Positions 24,720 to 32,477 of a DNA stretch of 55,110 bases are shown one piece after another. Every line of letters begins with the position of its first letter. Within the stretch, counting starts at the first letter, position 1. The translations under genes and the position numbers were made by a program. The stretch spans positions 1-55,110 of the forward strand of contig CAYHQQ010000022.1 in assembly GCA_964358855.1 (NCBI GenBank), read 5' to 3'. The notes beneath the pieces were generated by a model. It saw nothing but the letters and a program-made list of their open reading frames with translations. It searched no databases and was not told the origin of the DNA. The stretch comes from UBA2396 sp038042175 (lineage in GTDB: Bacteria; Planctomycetota; Phycisphaerae; Phycisphaerales; UBA1924).

Positions 24720-25502
24720 TCACGACAGCTGGCGCAAGATGTCCAGAACTCCCTCGATCTCCGCGTGGGGCGAGACGTACGCGGCGTGGGGGCGTAGTTC
24801 GTCCTCGACATTGGAGGGCGTCGCGAAGTAGCCGACGCTGCGGGCGATCGCCAGGTCGCCGATGGTGTCGCCAATGCCCGCGATCCGTGAGGCCGGGATC
24901 CCCGTCGTGCGAATGAACCGCTCGATGCCCGTGGCCTTGCTGACGATCGAGAGGTCCAGGTTGACCCAATTGACCGAGCTGGAGATTCGAAACGGCCAGT
25001 CATGGCTCGCGCACTGCTCGACCAGGCGTGGCTTGAGGCTCATGAGATGGTTGAGGTCGGGATGCCAGATGCTGATCGAGGCCACCTTGCCCGGCTGGAT
25101 CACCACGCCGGTGGGGATCAGGTGCTCCTCGATCCACGCCGTGGCGGCGGCGACGGCCAGCAGGTGGGCCCCGGTGATCGCGGGGTCACGCGTGTAGGTG
25201 CCCACCGACGGGTCGTAGAGCCACACGCCCATCTCGCAGATGACCGGGAGCGTCGAATTGGCCATGATGCGGGAGATCGCCTCGGCAAACGGCTGGGGGC
25301 GTCCCGAGCACAGGGTGACGGTGGGAACGTCGCGGGCGGTGGCGGCCCGGAGGTTTTGGGCGGCGATGCGGGCCAGCGCCCGGGCGTCCATCGGGGCGTG
25401 GGTTTCAGGACCAAGACACCCGTCGATGTCGCAGACGACGGCGTCGAAACGCCGGAGGGAACTGAAGTGTTTGCTTGCCTGGGCGGGTGTGGTCACGGGC
25501 AT
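24720..25502 (-). CDS. HAD-superfamily (Cof-type) phosphatase
   Basis: 260-residue cytoplasmic phosphatase. Motif I is FDAVVCDIDGCLG (nucleophile Asp in DIDG), motif II VTLCSGRPQPF, and the C-terminal GIGDTIGDLAIARSVGYFATPSN is motif IV. A cap domain lies between, as in Cof/IIB members such as sucrose-phosphate, mannosyl-3-phosphoglycerate or trehalose-phosphate phosphatases. The exact substrate is unknown, though the cap sequence SISIWHPDLNHLMSLKPRL suggests a sugar phosphate. The ATG at 25502 is only 12 bases from the start of the divergent gene at 25515. Confidence 0.85.
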   Translation of the reverse strand: MPVTTPAQASKHFSSLRRFDAVVCDIDGCLGPETHAPMDARALARIAAQNLRAATARDVPTVTLCSGRPQPFAEAISRIMANSTLPVICEMGVWLYDPSVGTYTRDPAITGAHLLAVAAATAWIEEHLIPTGVVIQPGKVASISIWHPDLNHLMSLKPRLVEQCASHDWPFRISSSVNWVNLDLSIVSKATGIERFIRTTGIPASRIAGIGDTIGDLAIARSVGYFATPSNVEDELRPHAAYVSPHAEIEGVLDILRQLS

Positions 25503-25514
25503 AGAATAAGCCCG

Positions 25515-26063
25515 ATGAACCGCGTGGCCCTGATCAGAGTGGCGGCGCTCGCACTTGCGGCAGTCGGTGTCGGCTTTGCCACTGGGCTTGTGGTGTGGGT
25601 TCTCTTCGATCGGTTGTCGATTGGCGATATCGCCAGGATGTCGATCGCGGTCACGGTGGTCGTGGGGCTGTTCGGCTGCGTCGGTCTGAGCGTGAGCCCG
25701 ACGTTGCGGGGCCGTCGAGAGGCGTGCCCGGGGTGCGGGATGGAGCTTGCGGGCATGCCGGGCGAGGCCTGCTCGCGGTGCGGGCTTCGGCGGGCGGCGC
25801 GGGCCGGAGACACGGCGCCCAAGACTGAGGCGATCCCTTGCAAGGAGTGCGGGTACGACCTGGCGGGCAACACGTCGCAGACGTGCCCCGAGTGCGGGGT
25901 CTATGTGTCGAGCGTTGGGACGCTGCAGACGCTCCTGTCTCGCAATCTGGGGCTGAGCGGGTGGTGCGCGTGCTGCGGCGAGGCGGTCAAGCTGCCCCCG
26001 GGCGAGCCATGCCCAAGGTGCCACTCCCGGTATCGCTCGGCGACCAAGCCCGCGAACACGTAG
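25515..26063 (+). CDS. Membrane protein with three zinc-ribbon pairs
   Basis: 182-residue protein: two N-terminal membrane helices (about residues 7-33 and 40-60), then a cytoplasmic part holding three paired knuckles: CPGCG with CSRCG, CKECG with CPECG, and CACCG with CPRCH. Each pair should bind one zinc. The second pair, with CGYDLAGN, matches the small zinc-ribbon unit common in planctomycete membrane proteins. Function unknown; a protein-protein or nucleic-acid contact is possible. Starts 12 bases from the divergent HAD gene and ends 42 bases before the MFS/spermidine-synthase gene. Confidence 0.75.
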   Translation: MNRVALIRVAALALAAVGVGFATGLVVWVLFDRLSIGDIARMSIAVTVVVGLFGCVGLSVSPTLRGRREACPGCGMELAGMPGEACSRCGLRRAARAGDTAPKTEAIPCKECGYDLAGNTSQTCPECGVYVSSVGTLQTLLSRNLGLSGWCACCGEAVKLPPGEPCPRCHSRYRSATKPANT

Positions 26064-26105
26064 ACTGCGGGCCCGGAACAGTCACTCCGGGCACAGGAAC
26101 GCCGC

Positions 26106-28691
26106 ATGCTCCCACTGTTCGCGATCACGATCTTCATTTCGGCGGCGTTGCTCTTCCAGGTGCAGCCGATGGCGGGCAAGATGGTCCTGCCGCTCGCGGG
26201 CGGGAGCCCGGCGGTGTGGAACACATGCATGGTCTTCTTTCAGGCGGCGTTGCTGCTTGGCTACCTGTACTCGCACCTCTTGACCAAGCTCAAGATCAAG
26301 GCGCAAGCGGTGGTGCACGCGCTGGTCGCGGTGGTGGCGTTCGCCATGCTGCCGATGGTGCTGCCCGAGGGGTGGAGTCCGCCCAGCGAGTCGACCAGGC
26401 TGTCGCTGTGGATGATTGGGCTCCTGGGGATGACGTTGGGGCTGCCCTTCTTTGTGGTGAGCACGACGGGACCCCTGGTGCAGAGTTGGTTCAGCAGGAC
26501 GGGTCACGCGAGGGCAAAGGATCCGTACTTCCTCTACGCGGCCAGCAACATCGGCAGCGCGGTGGGGCTCCTGGGATATCCGCTGGTCATCGAGCATGAG
26601 TTTCGCCTCGGGGAGCAGGTGATCGGGTGGGCGCAGGCGTATGGCCTGCTCGTGCTTCTCCTCATCGCGTGCGGGGTGGTGACGGCCAAGGGCGCGGCGG
26701 CGGCGACGCCGAACGTCGAGACTGCCGGGGAGACGACGCCGCCCATCGCGTGGCGACGGCGCCTCTTGTGGATCGCTCTGGCGGCGGTGCCCTCGAGCCT
26801 GATGAGCGGCGTGACGCAGCACATCTCGACGGATCTTGCCGCGGTGCCGCTTCTGTGGGTGATCCCGCTGTTTCTGTACCTGCTGACGTTCACGCTTGCT
26901 TTCTCGCCGCGGATCAGGCTGAGCTCGGGCGTGCTGGGTTGGATCGTGGGGGCGCTGGCCCTTGGGGACTGCTTCATCGTGATGACGGGGCGGAACAAGC
27001 CGTTCGAGCTGGTGCTGATGGTCCACGTGGTGAGCTTCTTCCTGGCGGCTTTGATGTGCCACAGGCGACTGGCCGACGACAGGCCGCCGGCGTCGAAGTT
27101 GACGGAGTACTTCCTGCTGATCGCTGTCGGGGGCGTGCTGGGCGGTATCTTCAACGCTCTGGTGGCTCCCAAGCTCTTCGTGCTGATCGTGGAGTATCCC
27201 ATCGCGATCGCGGCGGCGTGCGCCCTGAGGCCGATGGGCAGCGTGTCGCTGGCGGCCCGCGTGGTGTCGCCTTTGCAGGTGGCCCGGGCCTTTGCGGCGC
27301 GTCACACACGCGGGCTTCGCGGGTACTTCTGGATGGCGGTGCTCGCGGCGCTGGGCGTGTGGTTGATTTTCGGCGGACAGCACGTGGCGACCTGGCTGGG
27401 AAGCGACGCGATCATCGCGCAGAGCGCCCGGTCGCTCACGGGGCTGGGGTTTGCGGCGCTTGTGCTCCTCTTGGTTCCCAGGCCGATCCTGTACGCCACG
27501 ACCCTCGTGGCGGTGACGGTGGTGGGGCAGAGCCTGACGCGCCGGGCGTACGGGGACTACACGCTCACGATCCGGCGGAGTTTCTTCGGGGTGTCGCACG
27601 TGTACGCCCAGGAGGCCCGAACGATCCAGGAGACGGATCGCACGCCGCCGACGGTGGTGACGCTGATGCACGGCACAACTGTGCACGGGTTGCAGCTGCA
27701 CGGGGCGCAGCTGAGCAAGCGGGCCGACGGGACACTCTTTGTGTCCGACGCGTCGCTCGAGCCCCGCACGTACTACCACCGGCGCGGGCCGGTGGGAGAG
27801 ATCTTCAGGAGCTTTGAGCAGCATCCGGCGTACGGGGAGATCGCGAGCGCGGGGGCGATCGAGATCGCCGTCTCGGCCCAGTCGGGGCTGGTGGCCGACG
27901 CGATGGGGCTTGGGCTTCCGTTGTCCGGAGCGGTGTCGCTGGCGAGCGCGCCGGGGCTGGGTGAGCTGGCGATGGCGCAGAGGTATAGGCAGGGGCCTCT
28001 GGGGCGCATCGCGGTGGTCGGCATGGGGACCGGCAGCATCCTGGCGTACTGCCGCGGGGGACAGCGCGTTGATATGTACGAGATCGACGAGGAGATCGTG
28101 GAGATCGCGAGCGATCCGGAGTATTTCACGTACGTGACGAGCGCAAGGGAGCGAGGGGCGAAGGTCAACATCATCGTCGGTGACGGACGGCTCAAGCTCG
28201 TGGAGGCGGCGGATGCGGACAAGGGCGACGGGTACGGGCTGATCTTCCTCGACGCGTTCAGTTCCGATTCGATTCCGGTACATCTGATCACCAAGGAAGC
28301 GGTGGAGCTGTACTTCAGCAAGATCAGGCCCGACGGCGCTCTGGCGCTGCACATCTCGAACCGGCACTTTCAGCTCGGGCCGGTCGTGGCACGCATCGCC
28401 GACGAGGTGGGGGCCTATTGCTGGGTTCGTGACGACTTTGTGACGACCGACCCCAACTCCGAACGCGGTGTGACGCCCGACCTGGACGAGAAGGAATTCA
28501 TGAGCGAGTCCACGTGGATGCTGCTCTCGCGATCGCCCGCGTTCGTGCCCGTCATCGATGGTGACAAGAAGTACTGGATCCGCGTGGGCGTCACCGGAGC
28601 GAAAGTGCCCAACGGAACGCCGCTGTGGACCGACGACTTCTCGAACATTCTGGGCGTCTATCAGTGGTCGAGGCCCAAGGTCGTCCAGTGA
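26106..28691 (+). CDS. Fused membrane (MFS-like)/spermidine-synthase-like protein
   Basis: 861-residue protein: about a dozen N-terminal membrane helices (residues 1-480, opening LFAITIFISAALLFQVQPMAGKMVLP, a typical start of this family) and a C-terminal SpeE-like Rossmann domain (about 590-800). Motifs of the latter: IAVVGMGTGSILAY, VDMYEIDEEIVEIA, the GDGRLKL strand and IFLDAFSSDSIPVHLITKEAVELY. The SpeE catalytic Asp pattern (normally DxxDP) is replaced by LDAFSSDSIP, common in these fusions. Real aminopropyltransferase activity is therefore unproven. Placed 21 bases before aroC. Confidence 0.92.
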   Translation: MLPLFAITIFISAALLFQVQPMAGKMVLPLAGGSPAVWNTCMVFFQAALLLGYLYSHLLTKLKIKAQAVVHALVAVVAFAMLPMVLPEGWSPPSESTRLSLWMIGLLGMTLGLPFFVVSTTGPLVQSWFSRTGHARAKDPYFLYAASNIGSAVGLLGYPLVIEHEFRLGEQVIGWAQAYGLLVLLLIACGVVTAKGAAAATPNVETAGETTPPIAWRRRLLWIALAAVPSSLMSGVTQHISTDLAAVPLLWVIPLFLYLLTFTLAFSPRIRLSSGVLGWIVGALALGDCFIVMTGRNKPFELVLMVHVVSFFLAALMCHRRLADDRPPASKLTEYFLLIAVGGVLGGIFNALVAPKLFVLIVEYPIAIAAACALRPMGSVSLAARVVSPLQVARAFAARHTRGLRGYFWMAVLAALGVWLIFGGQHVATWLGSDAIIAQSARSLTGLGFAALVLLLVPRPILYATTLVAVTVVGQSLTRRAYGDYTLTIRRSFFGVSHVYAQEARTIQETDRTPPTVVTLMHGTTVHGLQLHGAQLSKRADGTLFVSDASLEPRTYYHRRGPVGEIFRSFEQHPAYGEIASAGAIEIAVSAQSGLVADAMGLGLPLSGAVSLASAPGLGELAMAQRYRQGPLGRIAVVGMGTGSILAYCRGGQRVDMYEIDEEIVEIASDPEYFTYVTSARERGAKVNIIVGDGRLKLVEAADADKGDGYGLIFLDAFSSDSIPVHLITKEAVELYFSKIRPDGALALHISNRHFQLGPVVARIADEVGAYCWVRDDFVTTDPNSERGVTPDLDEKEFMSESTWMLLSRSPAFVPVIDGDKKYWIRVGVTGAKVPNGTPLWTDDFSNILGVYQWSRPKVVQ

Positions 28692-28712
28692 GGGGCGGTG
28701 ATACCCTCGGGC

Positions 28713-29906
28713 ATGGCCATGATCTCCTACCAGACCGCCGGTGAATCGCATGGGGCCGCTCTGATCGTGCTGATCACGGGGGTGCCCGCGGGGTTGCCGC
28801 TGGACATGGACTTCATCAACGCCGAACTGCGACGGCGGCAGGGGGGGTATGGGCGGGGCGGGCGTCAGCGGATCGAGCAGGACACGGCCACAGCGCTGAC
28901 GGGTGTGAGGCGCGGCAAGACCATCGGCGCGCCCCTGGTCATGCAGATCTCCAACAACGACTCTCGGATGGACGACTTGGCCAAGACGCCCCCTGTTTAT
29001 CGTCCGAGGCCCGGGCACGCGGACCTGGCGGGGAGCATCAAGTGGCTTACGACCGATTGCCGCGAGACGCTCGAGCGGGCGAGTGCCCGCGAGACCGCCA
29101 GCCGCGTGGCGGCGGGGGCGGTGGCGAGGTGTCTGCTCAAGGTCTTTGGGATCGAGGCGTTCGGGTTTGTGCGGTCGATTCTCGACGCGAGGACCGACGT
29201 CGCGGTGACGCAGGAGAGCTGGCGTGCGATGCTGGCGGCCCGGGACGCCAGTGAAACGTATTGCCCCGATGCCGCGGTGACGCAGCGCCAGTGCGAGATC
29301 ATCCGCCAGGCCAAGATCGATCAGGACACGGTGGGGGGCCAGGTCGAGGCGCACGTCTTTGGCTGCCCGCCGGGGATCGGAAGCTGCATGGATTGGTCGA
29401 CCAAGCTCGATGCCAGGATCGCATACGCGGTGATGGGGATCCAGGCGTTCAAGGCGGTCGAGATGGGGATGGGAGTCGCGTGCGCGGGGCTGATGGGGTC
29501 GAAGGTCCACGACCCGATTCGCTACGACGCGTCGAAGAAGGAGACACCCAGCCTGGGGTTCGTCCGCGACACCAACAACGCGGGGGGGACCGAGGGGGGC
29601 ATGACCAACGGCCAGCCGGTGGTAGTCCGCGGCACGATGAAGCCCATCGCGACCTTGCTGCAGGGGATGCCCAGCGTCGACCTCAACACCAAGCAGCCCG
29701 AGCGGAGCACCTACGAGCGCAGCGACGTGTGCGCGGTCAGTGCGGCCAGCGTCGTGATGGAAAACGTCGTGGCCTTCGAGGTCGCCCGATGCTTCACCGA
29801 CAAGTTTGGCGGCGACAGCCTGACGGAGATGAAGGCGAACTACCACACGTTTATGGAGTACGCCCGGCGACTGCCCCTGGAGCCTCCGATCCAGGTGATT
29901 GCGTAG
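28713..29906 (+). CDS. aroC: Chorismate synthase
   Basis: FMN-dependent enzyme making chorismate from EPSP, the last shared step of aromatic synthesis. 397 residues, slightly above the common 350-390. Signatures: GESHGAALIVLITGVPAG, RRRQGGYGRGGRQRIEQD, the ISNNDSRMDD region, RPGHADLAGSIKW, RASARETASRVAAGA, MGIQAFKAVEMGMGV and the NNAGGTEGGMTNGQPVVVRGTMKPI block with the conserved TEGG. The start is the ATG at 28713. It follows the MFS fusion closely and is followed by a repeat-rich spacer. Confidence 0.97.
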   Translation: MAMISYQTAGESHGAALIVLITGVPAGLPLDMDFINAELRRRQGGYGRGGRQRIEQDTATALTGVRRGKTIGAPLVMQISNNDSRMDDLAKTPPVYRPRPGHADLAGSIKWLTTDCRETLERASARETASRVAAGAVARCLLKVFGIEAFGFVRSILDARTDVAVTQESWRAMLAARDASETYCPDAAVTQRQCEIIRQAKIDQDTVGGQVEAHVFGCPPGIGSCMDWSTKLDARIAYAVMGIQAFKAVEMGMGVACAGLMGSKVHDPIRYDASKKETPSLGFVRDTNNAGGTEGGMTNGQPVVVRGTMKPIATLLQGMPSVDLNTKQPERSTYERSDVCAVSAASVVMENVVAFEVARCFTDKFGGDSLTEMKANYHTFMEYARRLPLEPPIQVIA

Positions 29907-29919
29907 GGCGGGGCTCCTT

Positions 29920-29949
29920 GGTGGCGCCGCTCTCCAGAGCGGAACCACC
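29920..29949. repeat. Palindromic repeat, CCGCTCTCCAGAGCGG family, copy 1
   Basis: GGTGGCG-CCGCTCTCCAGAGCGG-AACCACC: a palindromic core extended by GGTGG and CCACC. Related copies at 32311-32338 and 32432-32455. It lies just after aroC and may act as a terminator or mobile REP-type element. Confidence 0.8.
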
Positions 29950-29954
29950 CCAAC

Positions 29955-29976
29955 GAGCCCCGAGCGTCAGCGAGCG
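29955..29976. repeat. Repeat with CGAGCGTCAGCGAG core, third copy
   Basis: Same core as the inverted pair at 24639-24719, directly beside the palindrome at 29920. Two repeat families therefore sit together in one spacer. Confidence 0.7.
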
Positions 29977-30085
29977 GGATCCTGGAATCCAAGCCAAACA
30001 AATTTTGCGACTGTCGCGCCACATCCGGCGTCTTGCGACGTTCTACCTGGTCGAGGCCTTGCCTCGCACCTACGGAGAATCGCCG

Positions 30086-31210
30086 ATGAACAGGACCGTT
30101 GCCGTCACCGCACTCACGCTCGCCTCGCTCGCCGGGGTTGCTTTCGGGCAGGATGCCGCCAAGGTGCCGATTGTGCCGCCCGACCGCGCCGTTCAACAGG
30201 AGCTCGAACGGGGCGCCGCTGCGCAGGTCGAGGCATCCCGTGCCGCGGCGTCACGAGCCGCTCAGGCTGCGGCCGCGAAGGCCAATGCGGTGCCGCCGAC
30301 GCTGGTGACGATCGACTTTCCGGGCGGGACGGTGACGGAGTATGTGGAGCACGTGAAACGCGCGACCAAGACGCCGATCAACGTGGTCGTGTCGCCCTCG
30401 GTGGGCGGGGCGGTGCTGGCGGGGGTCCAGCTCAAGGAGGTGCCCGTGGATGCCGCGATCGCGGCGATCCAGACGGCCAGTGGGCAGGGGGCGTACAGCT
30501 GGCGGATCAGGCCGATGGAGGGGCTCACCGGCGGTGGGGTGGTTCCCAACGCGTTCGGAGTGGACGGAGAGCGCCGCGGATCGCAGTTCTCCGGGGGCGA
30601 TCCGGGGCGGCTCCCGCGCAGCGTGGATGTGATCGCACTCCCGACGGGCGAGGGGGGAACCGTCAAGCCCGATGTAGCCCTCGCGGCGATCGAGGCGGGA
30701 CTGCGCGTCTCGCAGAGCAAGGGGGCGCAGCCCGCGGAGGTCAGCTATCACAAGGAGTCGGGGCTCTTGTTTGTCAACGGGACCCCCGAGCACATTGAGC
30801 TTGTCAGGCAGGTGCTCATCGCGTTCAAGAGCAGGTCCAACGAGGCCGAGAGCGCCCCGTGGCTTGCCGCGGTGCTCAAGGCACGAACGACCCTGGGAGC
30901 GAGCAACCCGCCCGAGATGCTCTCGAAGCTCGAGATGCTCACCAAGCAGGCGACGGAACTCGCACGGGCCGAGCAGGAGGCCAAGGCCACGGCGGTTGGG
31001 ATGCAGAGTGTGGCCGACTCGCTCAAGCACCAGCTTGAGCAGGAGCGGTCGATCGCCTCGGCCGATCGCAAGAACATCGAGATCCGGTCTCAAGCCGAGG
31101 TCGCGGAGATGAAGAGCCAGTTCAGAACGCTCGAGCAGCGCTATCGCGAGTTGCTCGACCAGAACGCGGCCTTGCAGGCCAAGCTCGCCGCCAAGGAACA
31201 GGCGAAGTAA
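30086..31210 (+). CDS. Exported protein with STN-like domain and C-terminal coiled coil
   Basis: 374-residue protein with a signal peptide (MNRTVAVTALTLASLAGVAFGQ), an Ala-rich stalk (about 40-68) and a domain at about 72-150 resembling the short STN/N0 fold of secretins and TonB systems (VTIDFPGGTVTEYVEHVKRATKTPINVVVSPSV, GVQLKEVPVDAAIAAIQTAS). A second domain (about 220-260, SYHKESGLLFVNGTPEHIELVRQVLIAF) is secretin N1-like. The last 100 residues form a charged coiled coil. There is no secretin barrel, so it may be an adaptor or a repurposed domain protein. It lies 10 bases before the ECF sigma gene, suggesting one transcript. Confidence 0.8.
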   Translation: MNRTVAVTALTLASLAGVAFGQDAAKVPIVPPDRAVQQELERGAAAQVEASRAAASRAAQAAAAKANAVPPTLVTIDFPGGTVTEYVEHVKRATKTPINVVVSPSVGGAVLAGVQLKEVPVDAAIAAIQTASGQGAYSWRIRPMEGLTGGGVVPNAFGVDGERRGSQFSGGDPGRLPRSVDVIALPTGEGGTVKPDVALAAIEAGLRVSQSKGAQPAEVSYHKESGLLFVNGTPEHIELVRQVLIAFKSRSNEAESAPWLAAVLKARTTLGASNPPEMLSKLEMLTKQATELARAEQEAKATAVGMQSVADSLKHQLEQERSIASADRKNIEIRSQAEVAEMKSQFRTLEQRYRELLDQNAALQAKLAAKEQAK

Positions 31211-31220
31211 GATACCCTCG

Positions 31221-31844
31221 ATGACGCCGTCCTCCGCCATGAAAGGCCGGACCTTGCCGCTCCACGAGCAGGCCAGCGATCATGCCCGCCCCCACGCCCG
31301 CTTCGCCACGACGCGAGAGCTCACCACGGGGCTCGTGCGTGGGGACGCGGCGGCGCTGGAGGCGCTCTACCGAGCGTGGTTCGACCGCGTCGTCGCCTTG
31401 GTCGCCAAGGCGACGGGCCGCGATGAGGCCTTCTGCCTCGACGCGGCTCAGGACGCGTTTCTGCGGGTCATCCGCTCTCCCATCGTCATCGAGACCGAGG
31501 GAGAGCTGGCGGCGTGGCTTCGCCGGTGCGTCCTGTCGACGGCGGTGGATCGACTCCGCCGCGAAGCACGGGCGAGCGGGCGTGACAGGCGAGCCGGAGG
31601 CGAAGGGATGCGAGCGAGCTCGCCCGACAAGGCGGCCCAGGCCGCCGAGCAACTCGCCTGGATCGCCGAGCGCCTCAGAGAGCTTGGCGACTCAGACCAG
31701 GAGCTCGTGCGTCTGCGATTTGGCGTCGAGCAGACGCTCGATGAGGTCGCACGAGCGAGAGGGACGACGACGGGTGGCGTGAACGGGCGGCTTCGGAGAT
31801 TGGTGGCCGCCCTGCGGTCGGTTGCGGGAGGATTTGTGCCATGA
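31221..31844 (+). CDS. ECF-type RNA polymerase sigma factor
   Basis: 207-residue sigma-70 family factor. Region 2 is LVRGDAAALEALYRAWFDRVVALVAKATGRDEAFCLDAAQDAFLRVIRSP, with the DAAQDAFLRV core that binds polymerase and melts DNA. Region 4 is RLRELGDSDQELVRLRFGVEQTLDEVARARGTTTGGVNGRLRRLVAALR, a helix-turn-helix for the -35 element. A charged linker joins them. Its stop overlaps the start of the next gene by 4 bases (ATGA), the usual arrangement for a sigma factor and its anti-sigma. The target promoter is unknown. Confidence 0.9.
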   Translation: MTPSSAMKGRTLPLHEQASDHARPHARFATTRELTTGLVRGDAAALEALYRAWFDRVVALVAKATGRDEAFCLDAAQDAFLRVIRSPIVIETEGELAAWLRRCVLSTAVDRLRREARASGRDRRAGGEGMRASSPDKAAQAAEQLAWIAERLRELGDSDQELVRLRFGVEQTLDEVARARGTTTGGVNGRLRRLVAALRSVAGGFVP

Positions 31845-32305
31845 ACGATCACACGCTTGAGTTTGATGCTGTGCCCGAACTGTTGTCGCCCGCGGGGCGG
31901 CAGCGGCGCGAGGAGATCCTGGGTGCGCTTCAGCAGACGCGGGGGAAGCGTCGCGCCCGGCGGATGGTGCTGCGGGCTTGCGTGGCTCTTGGGGCTGTCG
32001 CGATCGCAGTGGTTCTTGGGCTTCGTACTCCGGGCTTCGATACTCGGGGCGTCGATACTCCGGCGTCACACAACGAGCTGCCCCAAGTCGCAAACGATGG
32101 CGCTCCCTTTATCCGTCTTGTGGGCGGCGAGCCCTCGCAGGCCCGCATCATCACCAACGACGGGCCGCACCTCATCCGCGTGCTCTCCGACGATCAGCTG
32201 CTCAGCTCGCTCCGCGAAGCCGGTCAGCCCGATGGGATCGCGATCGTGGGCGGCAAGTTCATGCTCGCGTCCCAGATTGTCGCCGAGGATGTTCAGACGA
32301 ATTGA
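31841..32305 (+). CDS. Probable anti-sigma factor or sigma-linked membrane protein
   Basis: 154-residue single-pass membrane protein: a cytoplasmic N-terminal helical part of about 40 residues (PELLSPAGRQRREEILGALQQTRGKRRARR), one membrane helix (about 42-61) and an extracytoplasmic domain of about 90 residues ending KFMLASQIVAEDVQTN. This layout plus the 4-base overlap with the sigma gene suggests an anti-sigma role (inference). No zinc-binding HxxxCxxC motif is present, so it would not be of the ZAS type. Short near-repeats (TTCGATACTC) in the DNA at 32015-32060 encode a GFDTRGVDTP stalk. Confidence 0.72.
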   Translation: MNDHTLEFDAVPELLSPAGRQRREEILGALQQTRGKRRARRMVLRACVALGAVAIAVVLGLRTPGFDTRGVDTPASHNELPQVANDGAPFIRLVGGEPSQARIITNDGPHLIRVLSDDQLLSSLREAGQPDGIAIVGGKFMLASQIVAEDVQTN

Positions 32306-32310
32306 GTTTT

Positions 32311-32455
32311 GTGGTGGCACCGCTCTCCAGAGCGGTGCTTCCGGACACCCGAGGCGCTCAGATCGGCATCGCAACCGCTCCTCAAGGAAGCCGCATCTCC
32401 GGGGGGATGGTTCCTCGACACGCAGGACGCTCCGCTCTGGAGAGCGGTGCCACCA
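32311..32455. repeat. Palindromic repeats, CCGCTCTCCAGAGCGG family, copies 2 and 3 in inverted orientation
   Basis: Copy 2 at 32311-32338 (GTGGTGGCAC then the palindromic core) and copy 3 at 32432-32455 (core then GGTGCCACC) face each other around about 95 bases. They fill the spacer between two convergent genes (anti-sigma and GH2). The extended arms (GGTGGCACCGC with GCGGTGCCACC) can also pair with each other, giving a large hairpin that could stop both transcripts. Confidence 0.82.
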
Positions 32456-32477
32456 AGGAGCGGCACCACCGCTGACG

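Noticed and set aside
26082..29948. Very long open frame (about 1288 codons) on the minus strand
   Set aside because: It is antisense to the MFS/spermidine-synthase and aroC genes, is Arg/His/Pro-rich and resembles no protein; a by-product of high GC in the true genes.
29920..32455. Repeats considered as a CRISPR array
   Set aside because: The copies are irregularly spaced, palindromic and in mixed orientation; there are no equal-length spacers and no cas genes.
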